DNA of 64,000 nt from Aquisphaera insulae (GCF_011064615.1 NZ_JAALJH010000022.1:45116-109115), one strand, 5' to 3'. Shown: positions 29,248-38,365, counted from the stretch's first letter. Numbers and translations: made by a program. The notes: generated by a model from the letters alone, not told the origin.

Positions 29248-30096
29248 TCAGCCGATCAGGCCCTCGAGGCGATCCACCTCGGTCGGGTCGAGCTGGAAGG
29301 CGAGGGCCTCGAGATCCTCCCGCATGTGGACCGGGTCCGTCGTCCCCGTCAAGGGGAGGATTCCAACATCGATCGCGAACCGGAAGACGACCTGCGGGAC
29401 CGTCCGGGCGTGACGATCCGCGATGCGGGCGACCTCGGGGCGGGCGAGCGCGGCTCGATTGGCCGTGAGGAGGGAGAAACCCTGATAGACGATCCCGTTC
29501 GAGGAGCAGAAGGCCCGGACTTCTCGATCCCAGCCGTCCGCGGCGAAGCAGCGATTCTGGACGAGTCGAGGAGGCACGCTCGCCCGATGGCAGAGCTCGC
29601 GAAGCTGGCCAAGGTTCACGTTGCTGATTCCCAGGAGCCGGAGTCGACCGTCGGCGTGTATCGACTCCATGGCCCGCCATGCCTCCCAATCCTCGGCGCC
29701 GAGGCCGATTCGGCTCGTCGGCCCGTGCAGCAGGTAGGCGTCGATGGTATCGATTCCCAGGTGCTCGAGCGAGCTGGCGACGGACTGCTCAACCTGAGTC
29801 CGGATCGGAGCTTTCGGGTCGTAGGGGAGCCGATGGTCCTGGCCGCCCTGGAACGTGAACTTGGTCTGGAGGAAGAGATCCTCGCGACGGATCAGCCCGC
29901 TCCGGATCGACGCCTGGACCGCCTCGCCGACGCCGGCCTCGTGATAGTGCCGGCGCTGGTTTGCGGTGTCGATGCCCCGGAAGCCTTGCCGGATGGCGAG
30001 CCCCGCCAGGCGAGAAGTCTCCTGCTCCTTCCACGCGGTGCCGTAGAGGAATCGCGGGACGCGCACGCCGTCGATCGAAAGGTCTTGAAGCTTCAT
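29248..30096 (-). CDS. Aldo/keto reductase
   Basis: This 282-residue NADPH-dependent oxidoreductase of the TIM-barrel AKR superfamily reduces a small aldehyde or ketone. Catalytic tetrad: Asp in FRGIDTANQ, Tyr in RRHYHEAGVGEA, Lys in LQTKFTFQ and His in DAYLLHGP. Cofactor-site features include LGISNVNLGQL and LPLTGTTDPVHMREDLEAL. The ATG at 30096 has AGGAGG 6 bases upstream. It is convergent with the lipoprotein gene. The substrate cannot be assigned. Confidence 0.92.
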   Translation of the reverse strand: MKLQDLSIDGVRVPRFLYGTAWKEQETSRLAGLAIRQGFRGIDTANQRRHYHEAGVGEAVQASIRSGLIRREDLFLQTKFTFQGGQDHRLPYDPKAPIRTQVEQSVASSLEHLGIDTIDAYLLHGPTSRIGLGAEDWEAWRAMESIHADGRLRLLGISNVNLGQLRELCHRASVPPRLVQNRCFAADGWDREVRAFCSSNGIVYQGFSLLTANRAALARPEVARIADRHARTVPQVVFRFAIDVGILPLTGTTDPVHMREDLEALAFQLDPTEVDRLEGLIG

Positions 30097-30250
30097 CGAT
30101 GCCTCCTGAGGCCGACGGGAACCTGACGCATTCTACCGAGTCCGCGAAGGATGGGACGGGAGGGAGTTCATGAAAGGCACCTCATTTGCGACGATGCCGG
30201 AGCCGGTCTCCCCGTCCATCCACGACCATGACCTCCCCGAGGATTCGACG

Positions 30251-31666
30251 ATGCACGCCGTCCATCACGCGTCCGGCCGCCTCGCCCTGGCGGCCCTGTG
30301 CCTCGGCATCGGCTCCGAGGTGTCCGCCCAGCCACCGACGCCAGCCCCGCCGACCTCGAGTTACGACCAGATCACTCCCACGCTCCTGGGCAAGGAGACG
30401 TTCCGGGAGCGGATGGCGAAGGACAGGGCGGGCAAGGCCGAGATCGCGGCGGCCCATCAGAAGGTCCTGGAATCGCGCTATGACCTGGCCGCGCGGCCCG
30501 ACCCGGCGGTCAAGATGACCCGCGGGAAGTCCATCCAGGTGGGACCGGCGACGAAGCTCCCGGCCGGAGCGACCTGGGATTCGCTGGCCGCTCCGTCGCC
30601 CGAGGAGATCCTCCAGAAGGGGCTCTTCCCCCGCGGATTCCTCCCCTTGCCGCACCCGAATCACCCGGTCGGCGGGATGGTCTTCCCCCAGATGGAGATC
30701 AAGGCCCTGCCGCGGCTCGAGCGGTTCGACCTCGACTTCGACCTGCCGGAGCACTTCCTCCCCGAGTTCCCGCCGGCCATCTTCCTGACCAGCCGCAAGG
30801 ACCTGGGCGATGTTTCCCAGGGGAAGGTCGTCACGGTCGAGAACTTCCAGGAGATCTTCGGCGGCATCCTCAATTCGAAGGACCTGGAGGGGCTCCGGCT
30901 CCTGGTCACCCAGTTCCCGCAGCAGCAATTCAACGCCACGGCGGACCGCAAGACCGACAACCCCGTGGGGATGCTGGGCGTCTCCTGCTTCGACTGCCAC
31001 GTCAACGGCCATACCTCGGGCGCGACGCACCTCGTCGGCGACATCCGGCCGCAGTCGCACCGCCGCCGGCTCGACACGACGAGCCTCCGGGGCGTGAACG
31101 TCCAGCGCCTCTTCGGCTCGCAACGGGCCCTCAAGTCGATCGAGGACTTCACCGAGTTCGAGCAGCGCGCGGCCTACTTCGACGGCGACCACGTCTCGGC
31201 CTCGGCCAAGGGGATCAATCCGCTCGAACGCGGCAGCCAGGTCCACTTCATGGCCGAGGTCCAGGAGCTGCTGGACTTCCCCCCCGCGCCGGGGCTGAAC
31301 CTGTTCGGCCTCCTGGACCCGAAGAAGTTCGCCGCCGATTCGTCGGAGATGCGGGGCCAGGCCCTCTTCTTCGGCAAGGCCCAGTGTGCGGCCTGTCATC
31401 CGGCGCCGTATTATACGGACAACTCGATGCACGACCTCAAGGTCGAGCGGTTCTACAAGACCCAGGAGGAGAACGGCCTGGTCGCGACCGCCCAGGGGCC
31501 GATCAAAACCTTCACCCTCCGCGGCATCAAGGAGTCGCCCCCGTATCTCCACGACGGACGATTGCTGACCCTCGAGGATACGGCCGAGTTCTTCAACCTG
31601 GTGTTCGAGCTCAAGCTGAATGCCCAGGAGAAGGCGGACCTGGTCGCCTTCATGCGGCAGCTCTGA
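30251..31666 (+). CDS. Secreted di-haem cytochrome c peroxidase-like protein
   Basis: This 471-residue protein has a signal peptide (MHAVHHASGRLALAALCLGIGSEVSAQ) and two c-type haem motifs, CFDCH at 246-250 and CAACH at 379-383. The end (YTDNSMHDLKVERF, TFTLRGIKESPPYLHDGRLLTLEDTAEFFNLVF, LVAFMRQL) matches the C-terminal haem domain of the CcpA/MauG family. It likely acts in the periplasm in electron transfer or peroxide reduction. The 250-residue N-terminal part before the first haem is unusual, as typical CcpA has its first haem near residue 70. An ATG at 30170 has a strong GGGAGG site but gives a long, poor leader; I use 30251. Confidence 0.88.
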   Translation: MHAVHHASGRLALAALCLGIGSEVSAQPPTPAPPTSSYDQITPTLLGKETFRERMAKDRAGKAEIAAAHQKVLESRYDLAARPDPAVKMTRGKSIQVGPATKLPAGATWDSLAAPSPEEILQKGLFPRGFLPLPHPNHPVGGMVFPQMEIKALPRLERFDLDFDLPEHFLPEFPPAIFLTSRKDLGDVSQGKVVTVENFQEIFGGILNSKDLEGLRLLVTQFPQQQFNATADRKTDNPVGMLGVSCFDCHVNGHTSGATHLVGDIRPQSHRRRLDTTSLRGVNVQRLFGSQRALKSIEDFTEFEQRAAYFDGDHVSASAKGINPLERGSQVHFMAEVQELLDFPPAPGLNLFGLLDPKKFAADSSEMRGQALFFGKAQCAACHPAPYYTDNSMHDLKVERFYKTQEENGLVATAQGPIKTFTLRGIKESPPYLHDGRLLTLEDTAEFFNLVFELKLNAQEKADLVAFMRQL

Positions 31667-31748
31667 CCGCCGTTCGTCCCTGTCCGGGCCGGGCGGCCTC
31701 CGACGCCCCCGGCCTGGGCGAAATCGAAGAAGGGAAAGGCAAAGATTG

Positions 31749-32231
31749 ATGTATGCTCCAAGACCTGTTGACCTGACCTGGTCCCGGTTCCTGTTCCTCC
31801 TCATGGTGCCCATCATGGTGATGACCTCGATGTCCTCGCGAGCCGCGGCCGGCGAGCCCGACCCCCCGGCCGACCGTCCCTACGTGCTCGAGTGCTACTA
31901 CAAGGCGAAGTGGGGGAAGGCGGATGAGTTCCTCCGGCTGTTCAAGAAGAACCACCTCCCGGTCCTGAAAACCCTGGAGAAGGAAGGCCGGTTGCTGAAG
32001 ATCACCGCGGTCAAGCCGCGGTATCACGGCACCGAGGACGGCCGCTGGGATTACCGCGTCACCCTGGTCTTCAAGAGCGTCGCCGCCGCGATCGACACCG
32101 AGCACGAGGAGGCGATCAAGAAGCGACTCTTCCCCGACCAGGAGACGTTCAAGAACGAGGAGCGAATCCGGTTCGAGATCCTCGACGCCCACTGGGACGT
32201 GCTCACGCTCGACGTCGATCTCGATAACTGA
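31749..32231 (+). CDS. Small exported protein of unknown function
   Basis: This 160-residue protein has a signal peptide or single anchor (WSRFLFLLMVPIMVMTSMSSRAAA). The mature part resembles a ferredoxin-like alpha/beta domain: PYVLECYYKAKWGKADEFLRLFKKNHLPVLKTLEKEGRLLKITAVKPRYHGTEDGRWDYRVTLVFKSVAAAIDT. This is the look of small antibiotic-monooxygenase or NIPSNAP-type dimers, but no active-site motif can be named. The ATG at 31749 has AAGG upstream. It is 82 bases after the cytochrome gene on the same strand, so they may be co-transcribed. Confidence 0.75.
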   Translation: MYAPRPVDLTWSRFLFLLMVPIMVMTSMSSRAAAGEPDPPADRPYVLECYYKAKWGKADEFLRLFKKNHLPVLKTLEKEGRLLKITAVKPRYHGTEDGRWDYRVTLVFKSVAAAIDTEHEEAIKKRLFPDQETFKNEERIRFEILDAHWDVLTLDVDLDN

Positions 32232-32264
32232 GCGCGGAAGAACCGAAAGCCGCCCCTTGACGTG

Positions 32265-32311
32265 TGACTACGGTTGTGGTCAAATCCCGCTGTTGACCAC
32301 ATCTGTAGTCA
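32265..32311. promoter_or_regulatory. Paired BlaI-type operator boxes
   Basis: Two 18-base dyads, TGACTACGGTTGTGGTCA (32265-32282) and TGACCACATCTGTAGTCA (32294-32311), are separated by 11 bases. Each half shows TGAC-AC; the two boxes are near reverse complements of each other (about 16 of 19 positions). They lie 17-63 bases before the BlaI gene start, next to a TTGACG -35-like box at 32257. This is the layout expected for autorepression of a blaI-M56 operon. Confidence 0.8.
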
Positions 32312-32327
32312 TTCCGGGGGACAAATC

Positions 32328-32717
32328 ATGGGCGAGGCGGAGTCGCGTATCACGGACGCCGAGTGGCACGTGATGGAGGTCGTCTGGGCGATCGGCTCGG
32401 CGACCCCGGCGGAGGTCATCGATCGGGTGGCCGAGGCCCAGGGGTGGAATCATCGGACGGTGCGGACGCTCCTCTCGCGGCTGGTCGAGAAGGGGGTCCT
32501 GCGTCGCGAGGGGGACGGCACGCGGTCGGTCTACCGGGCGGCGGTGAGCCGGCGCCGGAGCGTCCGGGAGCTCGGGAGCTCGTTCCTCAAGAAGGTGTTC
32601 GACGGCGATGCGGCCTCGCTGCTGCTCCATTTCGCCCGCGAGGCCAAGCTCGGCCCCGAGGAGCTCGACCGGCTCAAGAAGCGGCTCGCGCAGGAGCGGA
32701 AGGGGGATGAGTCATGA
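32328..32717 (+). CDS. BlaI/MecI-family transcriptional repressor
   Basis: This 129-residue protein has an N-terminal winged-helix domain (ITDAEWHVMEVVWAIGSATPAEVIDRVAEAQGWNHRTVRTLLSRLVEKGVLRREGDGTRSVYRAAV) and a C-terminal dimerisation helix (EELDRLKKRLAQ). Proteins of this class repress an operon until the partner M56 protease triggers their cleavage. The ATG at 32328 has GGGGGAC 7 bases upstream and is preferred over an open frame extending upstream. Its stop overlaps the next start (ATGA). The operator boxes are at 32265-32311. Confidence 0.94.
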   Translation: MGEAESRITDAEWHVMEVVWAIGSATPAEVIDRVAEAQGWNHRTVRTLLSRLVEKGVLRREGDGTRSVYRAAVSRRRSVRELGSSFLKKVFDGDAASLLLHFAREAKLGPEELDRLKKRLAQERKGDES

Positions 32718-35056
32718 CCGGATTCGACTTGCTCTGGCGGGCGAGCTGGCAGGCGGGAATCCTCGTCCTGGCCGTTGTCCTGATCCGGGCCCTGCTGGGG
32801 AAGAGGCTGACGGCCGCGATGCGGTACGCCCTCTGGGGCGTGGTGCTGGCGAGGCTGCTGCTCCCGGTCCTGCCGCAGAGCCCGGCGAGCGCCTATGGGC
32901 TGTTCGACGTGAAGCCCCGGGAGTCGCCACCGATGGACGTCCTGGAATCCCCGAGGATCGAACCCCCCGCTCAGGCTGAGCCGGTGGCGATCCCCGAACC
33001 CTCGCCGGTCTCGCGACGAGCCGAGGTTCCCGTCGAACAGGACGCCCCCGCGAAGCCGGCCGCCGTTCAGCCAGCGCGATCATGGACGTGGTGGCAGGCC
33101 GCGGCGGTCGCCTGGGTCTTGGGCGTGTCGCTCGTGGCGTTTCGCGCCCTCCGCTCGCTCGTCCTCCTGGCGCGACGCAGCCGCCACTGGGTCGCGGCGG
33201 ATGATCCCCAGCTCGCGGCCCTATTCGAGTCGTGCCGGGTCCGGATCGGCCTGGGATGGCGGCCCGTGCTGAAGGTCTCCGAGGACGGATTCGGGCCGGC
33301 GGCCATGGGCGTGATCCGCCCTGCCATCCTCATCCCGCGATCGATCCTGGAATCCACGAGCCGGGGAAATCTCGAGCATATCCTGCTCCACGAGCTCTCC
33401 CACCTCCGCCGTCGCGACGCGGCCGTCGACTGGCTCTGGACGATCGCCTGCGCCGTCCACTGGTTCAACCCGGTGGCGTGGTGGGCGGCGGCGAGGGCTC
33501 GGACCGATCGGGAACTCGCGTGCGACGCGAGCGTGCTCGATCGACTCGGACCGGGCCGACGCGGGGCCTACGGCATGACCGTACTCGACCTGACCGTCCG
33601 TCGGGATGCCCATCCGCTGATTATCGGGACGGTCGGCGCTTTCGGCAGCCAACGCCATCTCTCCGAGCGGATCGACATGATTGCCGAGCATGTCCCGCCC
33701 CGGCGAGGGCGGCGATTCGCCTCCCTGGCCGTCCTGCTGGGACTCGCCGCGGTGGGGCTGACCGATGCCGCTCCGGCGGGGTCGACCCCGGAGCCGGCAG
33801 AGGCCCAGGAGCCGGCGAAGGCTGAGCCCGTGCCCGAGGCTCTGGCGAAGCGGGTCGCCGAGCTCGTCGCCCAGTCTCGCCCGACGAATGCCTCCGAGCC
33901 CGAGAAGTGGGCTCCCGCCATCCGCGAGCTGACTCGGATCGGCCGGCCAGCGGTCCCGCTGCTGATCGACGAGCTCGACCGCACGACCGACGAACGCATG
34001 CTCCGGTCCCTGGGCTTCACGCTCCGGGCGATCGGGGATCCGCGGGCGATCCCCGCGCTCATCCGGGCGATCCCCCGCACGCTGGTGAATGCCGGCAGCG
34101 ACTATGGCATCGCGCTCAAGGACCCCGAGCTGTTTGCATTCATGAGGAAGCATGACAACGACACGAAGGATGTCGATAAGAACAACTTCACGCTCAATAC
34201 GCCATTCCGGGAGATCACCGGCGCGCTCCGTTCCCTGACCGGCCAGCGATTCCACGAGGACGAGCTGAACTTCGTCACGCCGGGGGGCAACGACCTCCAG
34301 CGGGCGATCAAGGAGCGGCAGTATCATCGGCTGGCCCGGCGATGGGCGGACTGGTGGGAGGTCAACTGGCTCAAGTTCACCGACGATCGCCGCTATGCCT
34401 CGGTCCGCCTCCCGTCGCTCCCGGACGAGCACGCCGAGGTCAGGCCGGCCGACCAGCCGTTCCCGACCGGCCCGGCGGTCCACGGGGATACGACCCGGGC
34501 GAACATCATCCTGGGGCCGCCCCAGCCGCTGGAATACTACAGGACCTTCGAGGACCTGGATTCCGGCCGGATGACGACGTGGCCCGGCGAACTCGGCGAC
34601 CCCGTCGCGCCGAAGCCGGGCGCGATCGAGGCGTGGGCGGCCGACCAGGGGATCGACCTGCAGGGGACGCACTACCGAATCCCCGGCGATGACCGGGTCC
34701 ACTTCGGCCTCAAGCCGCTGGGGCTTCGGGCCTGGGAGATCGACAACGACCGGTTCGACAGGATGGAGCAGGAGTTGAAGGCGGGACCTCCGAAGCTCGG
34801 CCGGCCGGTCACGGACTGGCTGATGCACTACGACGAGGCGACGAAGACCTACGATCCCGACGCGACCGCGACGTTCCTGTTCGCGACCCGCGAGGGGGGG
34901 ACGGGTATCCTTCAGGTGACGGGCCAGATCCGGGATCTGCTCCGTCCGGAAGACATCGGGCAGCCGGTCAGCGAGACTCGGAAACGCGGCTTCTATCGAG
35001 GCGTGCAGTTCCGTATGCGATTCTTCACGGATAGCCCGCCCGACGGGGGGGAATAG
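32714..35056 (+). CDS. BlaR1/MecR1-type M56 metalloprotease with atypical C-terminal region
   Basis: This 780-residue membrane protein has N-terminal helices (about 7-55 and 125-150) with a Pro/Ala-rich linker between, the M56 zinc motif HELSH at 226-230 in NLEHILLHELSHLRRRDA, and a further helix about 330-350. In BlaR1 the extracellular C-terminus is a penicillin-binding domain that senses beta-lactams; here no SxxK or KTG motif is visible. Instead there is a HEAT-like stretch (LTRIGRPAVPLLIDELDRTTDERMLRSLGFTLRAIGDPRAIPALIRAIPRTL, about 395-455) and an uncharacterised soluble region to the end. It probably senses something other than a beta-lactam and cleaves the adjacent repressor. Coupled to it by ATGA. 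Confidence 0.9.
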   Translation: MTGFDLLWRASWQAGILVLAVVLIRALLGKRLTAAMRYALWGVVLARLLLPVLPQSPASAYGLFDVKPRESPPMDVLESPRIEPPAQAEPVAIPEPSPVSRRAEVPVEQDAPAKPAAVQPARSWTWWQAAAVAWVLGVSLVAFRALRSLVLLARRSRHWVAADDPQLAALFESCRVRIGLGWRPVLKVSEDGFGPAAMGVIRPAILIPRSILESTSRGNLEHILLHELSHLRRRDAAVDWLWTIACAVHWFNPVAWWAAARARTDRELACDASVLDRLGPGRRGAYGMTVLDLTVRRDAHPLIIGTVGAFGSQRHLSERIDMIAEHVPPRRGRRFASLAVLLGLAAVGLTDAAPAGSTPEPAEAQEPAKAEPVPEALAKRVAELVAQSRPTNASEPEKWAPAIRELTRIGRPAVPLLIDELDRTTDERMLRSLGFTLRAIGDPRAIPALIRAIPRTLVNAGSDYGIALKDPELFAFMRKHDNDTKDVDKNNFTLNTPFREITGALRSLTGQRFHEDELNFVTPGGNDLQRAIKERQYHRLARRWADWWEVNWLKFTDDRRYASVRLPSLPDEHAEVRPADQPFPTGPAVHGDTTRANIILGPPQPLEYYRTFEDLDSGRMTTWPGELGDPVAPKPGAIEAWAADQGIDLQGTHYRIPGDDRVHFGLKPLGLRAWEIDNDRFDRMEQELKAGPPKLGRPVTDWLMHYDEATKTYDPDATATFLFATREGGTGILQVTGQIRDLLRPEDIGQPVSETRKRGFYRGVQFRMRFFTDSPPDGGE

Positions 35057-35467
35057 CCGCGACGCGCAAGCTCGCCGGCCATCGCGTCACGACCGGCCGA
35101 TCGGGTGCGTCCGGGCTCCGCCCGACGCACCCCACACAAACTTGCATGACGAGGTCTTAGGGTGTCCGCAGGAGGTCTCTGGCGCGATAGAAAGTTGGCC
35201 TGGACGAGCCTGGGGTCTTGTCCAGGATTTGTTGCGCGGGAACGAGGCTTGTAGGCAAGCCTTGGCCAGCGCCTGGCTCGGCAGGAGCCTCGCCCTCCCG
35301 GGCTGGGAGCGGCTCTTTTCCGGATGGGAGGGCGAGGCTCCTGCCGAGCCAGGCGCTGACAGGCGATCGCGCCGGGGGCTCGTTCCCAACCGCATCGCGG
35401 GCCGAGTCAGCGGCAACGACAACCGTCACGTCCAGATCCTGGCTGTGGGGCAATCAATACCAACCGT
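35057..35467. other. Intergenic region carrying a long inverted repeat
   Basis: These 411 bases between convergent genes show no coding gene. They are dominated by the nested inverted repeat at 35238-35387. Small frames here give EGEAPAEP and AWLGRSLALP-type peptides, which I recall from other planctomycete genomes and which are artefacts of the repeat. Confidence 0.6.
35238..35387. repeat. MITE-like nested inverted repeat
   Basis: A perfect 33-bp inverted repeat has arms at 35267-35299 (beginning CAGCGCCTGGCTCGGCAGG) and 35326-35358 (ending CCGAGCCAGGCGCTG), with a 26-base loop. Outside it lies a 9-base pair, GGGAACGAG at 35238-35246 and CTCGTTCCC at 35379-35387. Total about 150 bp, non-coding. 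The structure, plus translated peptides familiar from planctomycete genomes, suggests a mobile palindromic element. No transposase accompanies it. Confidence 0.85.
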
Positions 35468-37126
35468 TCATTGCGCCAGGAGATCTCCGAACGCCCCCAG
35501 CAGGTCGTACTTGCGGGTCCACGGCGTGTACATCAGGCCCGTGAGCTTCGGCTCCTTGCGGGCGATGGCGACCCAGCCCTTGACCTCGTTCAGGTCGTCG
35601 GCGTCGTAGTAGCAGGCGCCCAGCGAGCGGAATCCAAGGCCGGCGAAGAACCGGACCGATTTCTCGCGGGGCTCGGAGCCCCAGGGGACCATGACCAGGT
35701 CCCTGGGGACGTGTTTCCACGAACCGGCGAAGCTGCCGGAGACCAGGTAGTAGTTGCCATGGGCATTGTGATCGGGATCGAGCATGTCCGACCAGGCCAT
35801 GACCTCGACACCCGGGAAATGCTTGCGGAGGATCTGTTGTTGATGGGTGATGCACTCGCCCAGGAGCTTGCCCATGTCCTTGCCGCGGCAGGCCGCGCAG
35901 GTGCCCCCCATCCGGATCTCGTCCATGCTCAGGAGGATCCGCTTCGGCTTCAGGTGCTGCGCCAGGAGCGTCGCCTCGTGATCGTAGATCTCGTAGACGG
36001 CCGGCTCGGCCATGCATGCGGTCTGCTGCCAGTCGTTGATCAGGACGCTGTGATACCAGCTCACCCGGAGCTTCTCGCCCTCCCTGATGCGGCTGCCGGC
36101 CGGGATCTTGAGCGCGGGCGCGGGGCGATCGACGCGGGCCGGGTGGGCGTCCGGGTCGTTGAGCCGGGCGTAATCGCGGCCCTCCTCGTAGGTCGTGCCG
36201 CCGGCCCCGCGGACGGTCACCGGCGTGCCCGGTCGGTGGAGGACGTTGATCGGGCCGACCTCCTCGAGCGTCCAGTCGTCGAGCCAGAACGTCCCCTTCT
36301 TGCCGCCCCAGACACCCGCGTAGAACCGCGCGGAGGTCTCGGCCTGGCTGTTGAAGAGGTAGGTGACTTTCTGCCAGTCGGACGTGGCCGGGATCTCGAA
36401 CGACTTGGGGGCGAGCTCGCGGTCGCCGTCCTTGGCGAGGATGGTGATGCGGAAGGCATTGGCGGGCTCCAGCCCCTCGGTCTTGACCCAGAGGCCGACC
36501 CGATAACAGCGCCGGGGGCGGAGGGACACTTCCTGGTAGATCCGGCCGTGGCCGTGCGGGTTGGCCGCGAAGTTCTCGAACCGGATCGAGGTCTTCCCGC
36601 CGTGGTGGACGCGGCCGTCCGCGAAGCTGATCTCGCCCGGCTGGTCGTGGAATCCGAACCGGGCGAACTGGTCCTTACGGTGGTCCTCGAAACCCCCGTT
36701 GGCGATCCCCGCGGGGGCGTCGCTCGCGAGCGTCGCCACCCCTCGCTGGACGACGAAGGGGGCGTCCTCGACGGGCAGTCCCTCCATCAGGTTCCGGTCG
36801 TGGGCGTAGATCCCCCCGGCGTAACCGACCGCGAAGATCGACGGGATGAACTCCAGCCGGTTCCGCTCGCAGGCGGCCTTCACCTGCTCGAGCCGATCGA
36901 AGTACTCGGGCGGCTTCTTGCAGAGCGTGTCCATCCCCAGCGGGAGGACCGCGCCGGTCATCCCGTGTGCCCCGGCCGTGTCGAGGACGCGGATGATCTC
37001 CGGGACGTCCCGCGACTTCTCGAGGTCCCAGCCGAAGACCCAGACCAGGCGATCGGGGATCGGCTCGGCGGCGGTGGCCGTGGGAGCGAAGAAGGACAGG
37101 GCGAGGAGCGGGATGAGGCGTTGCAT
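35468..37126 (-). CDS. Secreted glycosidase-like TIM-barrel protein with inserted carbohydrate-binding domain
   Basis: This 552-residue protein has a signal peptide (MQRLIPLLALSFFAPTATAAEP). The N-terminal part (DRLVWVFGWDLEKSRDVPEIIRVLDTAGAHGMTGAVLP, LEFIPSIFAVGYAGG) and C-terminal part (KRILLSMDEIRMGGTCAAC, MAWSDMLDPDHNAHGNYYLVSG) resemble GH-type (alpha/beta)8 barrels; the DEIR segment and MAWSDM are reminiscent of GH20-like active sites. Between them (about 150-290) lies a beta-sandwich-like region (NGGFEDHRKDQFARFGFHD, GKTSIRFENFAANPHG, YRVGLWVKTEG, FWLDDWTLEEVG) typical of carbohydrate-binding modules. It probably binds and cleaves polysaccharide outside the cell; the substrate is unknown. 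Confidence 0.75.
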   Translation of the reverse strand: MQRLIPLLALSFFAPTATAAEPIPDRLVWVFGWDLEKSRDVPEIIRVLDTAGAHGMTGAVLPLGMDTLCKKPPEYFDRLEQVKAACERNRLEFIPSIFAVGYAGGIYAHDRNLMEGLPVEDAPFVVQRGVATLASDAPAGIANGGFEDHRKDQFARFGFHDQPGEISFADGRVHHGGKTSIRFENFAANPHGHGRIYQEVSLRPRRCYRVGLWVKTEGLEPANAFRITILAKDGDRELAPKSFEIPATSDWQKVTYLFNSQAETSARFYAGVWGGKKGTFWLDDWTLEEVGPINVLHRPGTPVTVRGAGGTTYEEGRDYARLNDPDAHPARVDRPAPALKIPAGSRIREGEKLRVSWYHSVLINDWQQTACMAEPAVYEIYDHEATLLAQHLKPKRILLSMDEIRMGGTCAACRGKDMGKLLGECITHQQQILRKHFPGVEVMAWSDMLDPDHNAHGNYYLVSGSFAGSWKHVPRDLVMVPWGSEPREKSVRFFAGLGFRSLGACYYDADDLNEVKGWVAIARKEPKLTGLMYTPWTRKYDLLGAFGDLLAQ

Positions 37127-37435
37127 GGGAGGGTCCTCACGACGTCGTGGTGTCGGATGGTCGTGCCCGAACTCCCGCCATTGTGCCAGGCGCCGGGGCC
37201 GGACCCAAGTCGGGGCCGGTTCGCCCTCGCAATCGGGGGTTTGTCTCTGCTAAGGTATTCGGAGAGGACCTCCGTCCGCCGCGGGTTTGCATGGTCATCT
37301 CGAAGCCGGTATCCTCTCGCGGCGGAACGGCCCGGCCCATGTCGGTCGGAATGTGGAGCATCGGTCCCCCGTTTGCGGGGGTTCGGCTTCGAGGGACGGA
37401 TCGCTCGATCGTGCGAGCCGCTGGCCGAGGCGACC
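37127..37435. other. Divergent intergenic region
   Basis: These 309 bases lie between the divergent glycosidase-like and polytopic membrane protein genes and presumably hold both promoters. No operator, repeat or small gene was recognised. Confidence 0.5.
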
Positions 37436-38365
37436 ATGGCGAAGCTCAAGCGCTGGTATGATCCCGAGGCGTCGCAGGGGTTCCGGGTGATCCCGCGCGA
37501 GGACCGCGAGGAATCGTACGTGGCCCTGCGGTGGAAGCATCCGAGGATCCCTCCCACGCTGGGGGAATGCCTCGCCTATCCGCTCTCGGACGGGCCGGGG
37601 CTCGGGCTGCTGGTCCTCTTCCCGCCGGTGCTCTGGTTGCTCTCGCTGCCGGTCTTCGATTTCATCGCGATGCTGGAGCCGCTCTCCAAGAGCGACTGGG
37701 CGCTCGGCCTCGTGGTGGTGCCGATCTTCCTGCCCATGCTGTTCAGCTTCTCGATGATCTTCGGCTACGTCCTGCTGTTCCTGGGCCACGTCCTGGTGGC
37801 CAGCGCGATGGGCGAGAACGACCAGCCGCGATGGCCGGAGTGGCATCCGGCCGACGTCGCCGAGGGGATCGGCCGCTGGATCTGGGCCGTGCTCTTCGGC
37901 GCCGCCGTCGCGGGCCTGCCGCTCCTCGTCGCCTGGATCGTGGTCGGGAAGATCGACTGGTGGAACGGCTTCGTGATCGCGGACATCCTGATCCTCGGGG
38001 CCGCCTTCGGCCAGATGGGGCTCGCCGCCGCGCTCACGCACGACACGATCCTCGCCGCCAACCCGGTCACGGTCCTGGCGGCGATCGTCCGGATCGGCTG
38101 GGGTTACCTGGTGCCCTGCCTGGTGGCCGCCTCGGCCATGGCGCTTGCGGGCCTGGGCGTCTACGGCCAGCTCTACCGGATGCCGAGGATGTGGATGGAG
38201 GCCGTCGCCCTCTGGGCCTTCTGGGTCTTCGTCCTCTACGAGGCCATGGTGGTGATGCGGATGCTCGGGCTGACCTATCATGCCTACGCCATGGAGCTGG
38301 TCTGGTTCCGCCGCCGTCCCCGGTGGGCGAGCCATCGCATGGGGCGGATCTACGCCAATTCGTGA
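37436..38365 (+). CDS. Polytopic integral membrane protein of unknown function
   Basis: This 309-residue protein has about seven predicted hydrophobic helices (GLGLLVLFPPVLWLLSLPVF, LGLVVVPIFLPMLFSFSMIFGYVLLFLGHVLVA, AVLFGAAVAGLPLLVAWIVV and others). The N-terminus MAKLKRWYDPEASQGFRVIPREDREESYVALRWKHPRIPP is cytosolic. A soluble loop, ENDQPRWPEWHPADVAEGIG, precedes the central helices, a pattern seen in DUF4013-like planctomycete membrane proteins. The ATG at 37436 has GAGG 6 bases upstream; the much longer upstream frame lies opposite the glycosidase-like gene and is a shadow. Function unknown. Confidence 0.85.
   Translation: MAKLKRWYDPEASQGFRVIPREDREESYVALRWKHPRIPPTLGECLAYPLSDGPGLGLLVLFPPVLWLLSLPVFDFIAMLEPLSKSDWALGLVVVPIFLPMLFSFSMIFGYVLLFLGHVLVASAMGENDQPRWPEWHPADVAEGIGRWIWAVLFGAAVAGLPLLVAWIVVGKIDWWNGFVIADILILGAAFGQMGLAAALTHDTILAANPVTVLAAIVRIGWGYLVPCLVAASAMALAGLGVYGQLYRMPRMWMEAVALWAFWVFVLYEAMVVMRMLGLTYHAYAMELVWFRRRPRWASHRMGRIYANS

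Noticed and set aside
35471..37435. The 5' two thirds of a 964-codon plus-strand frame
   Set aside because: It runs opposite the secreted glycosidase-like gene. Only the last 309 residues, from the ATG at 37436, look like a real membrane protein.
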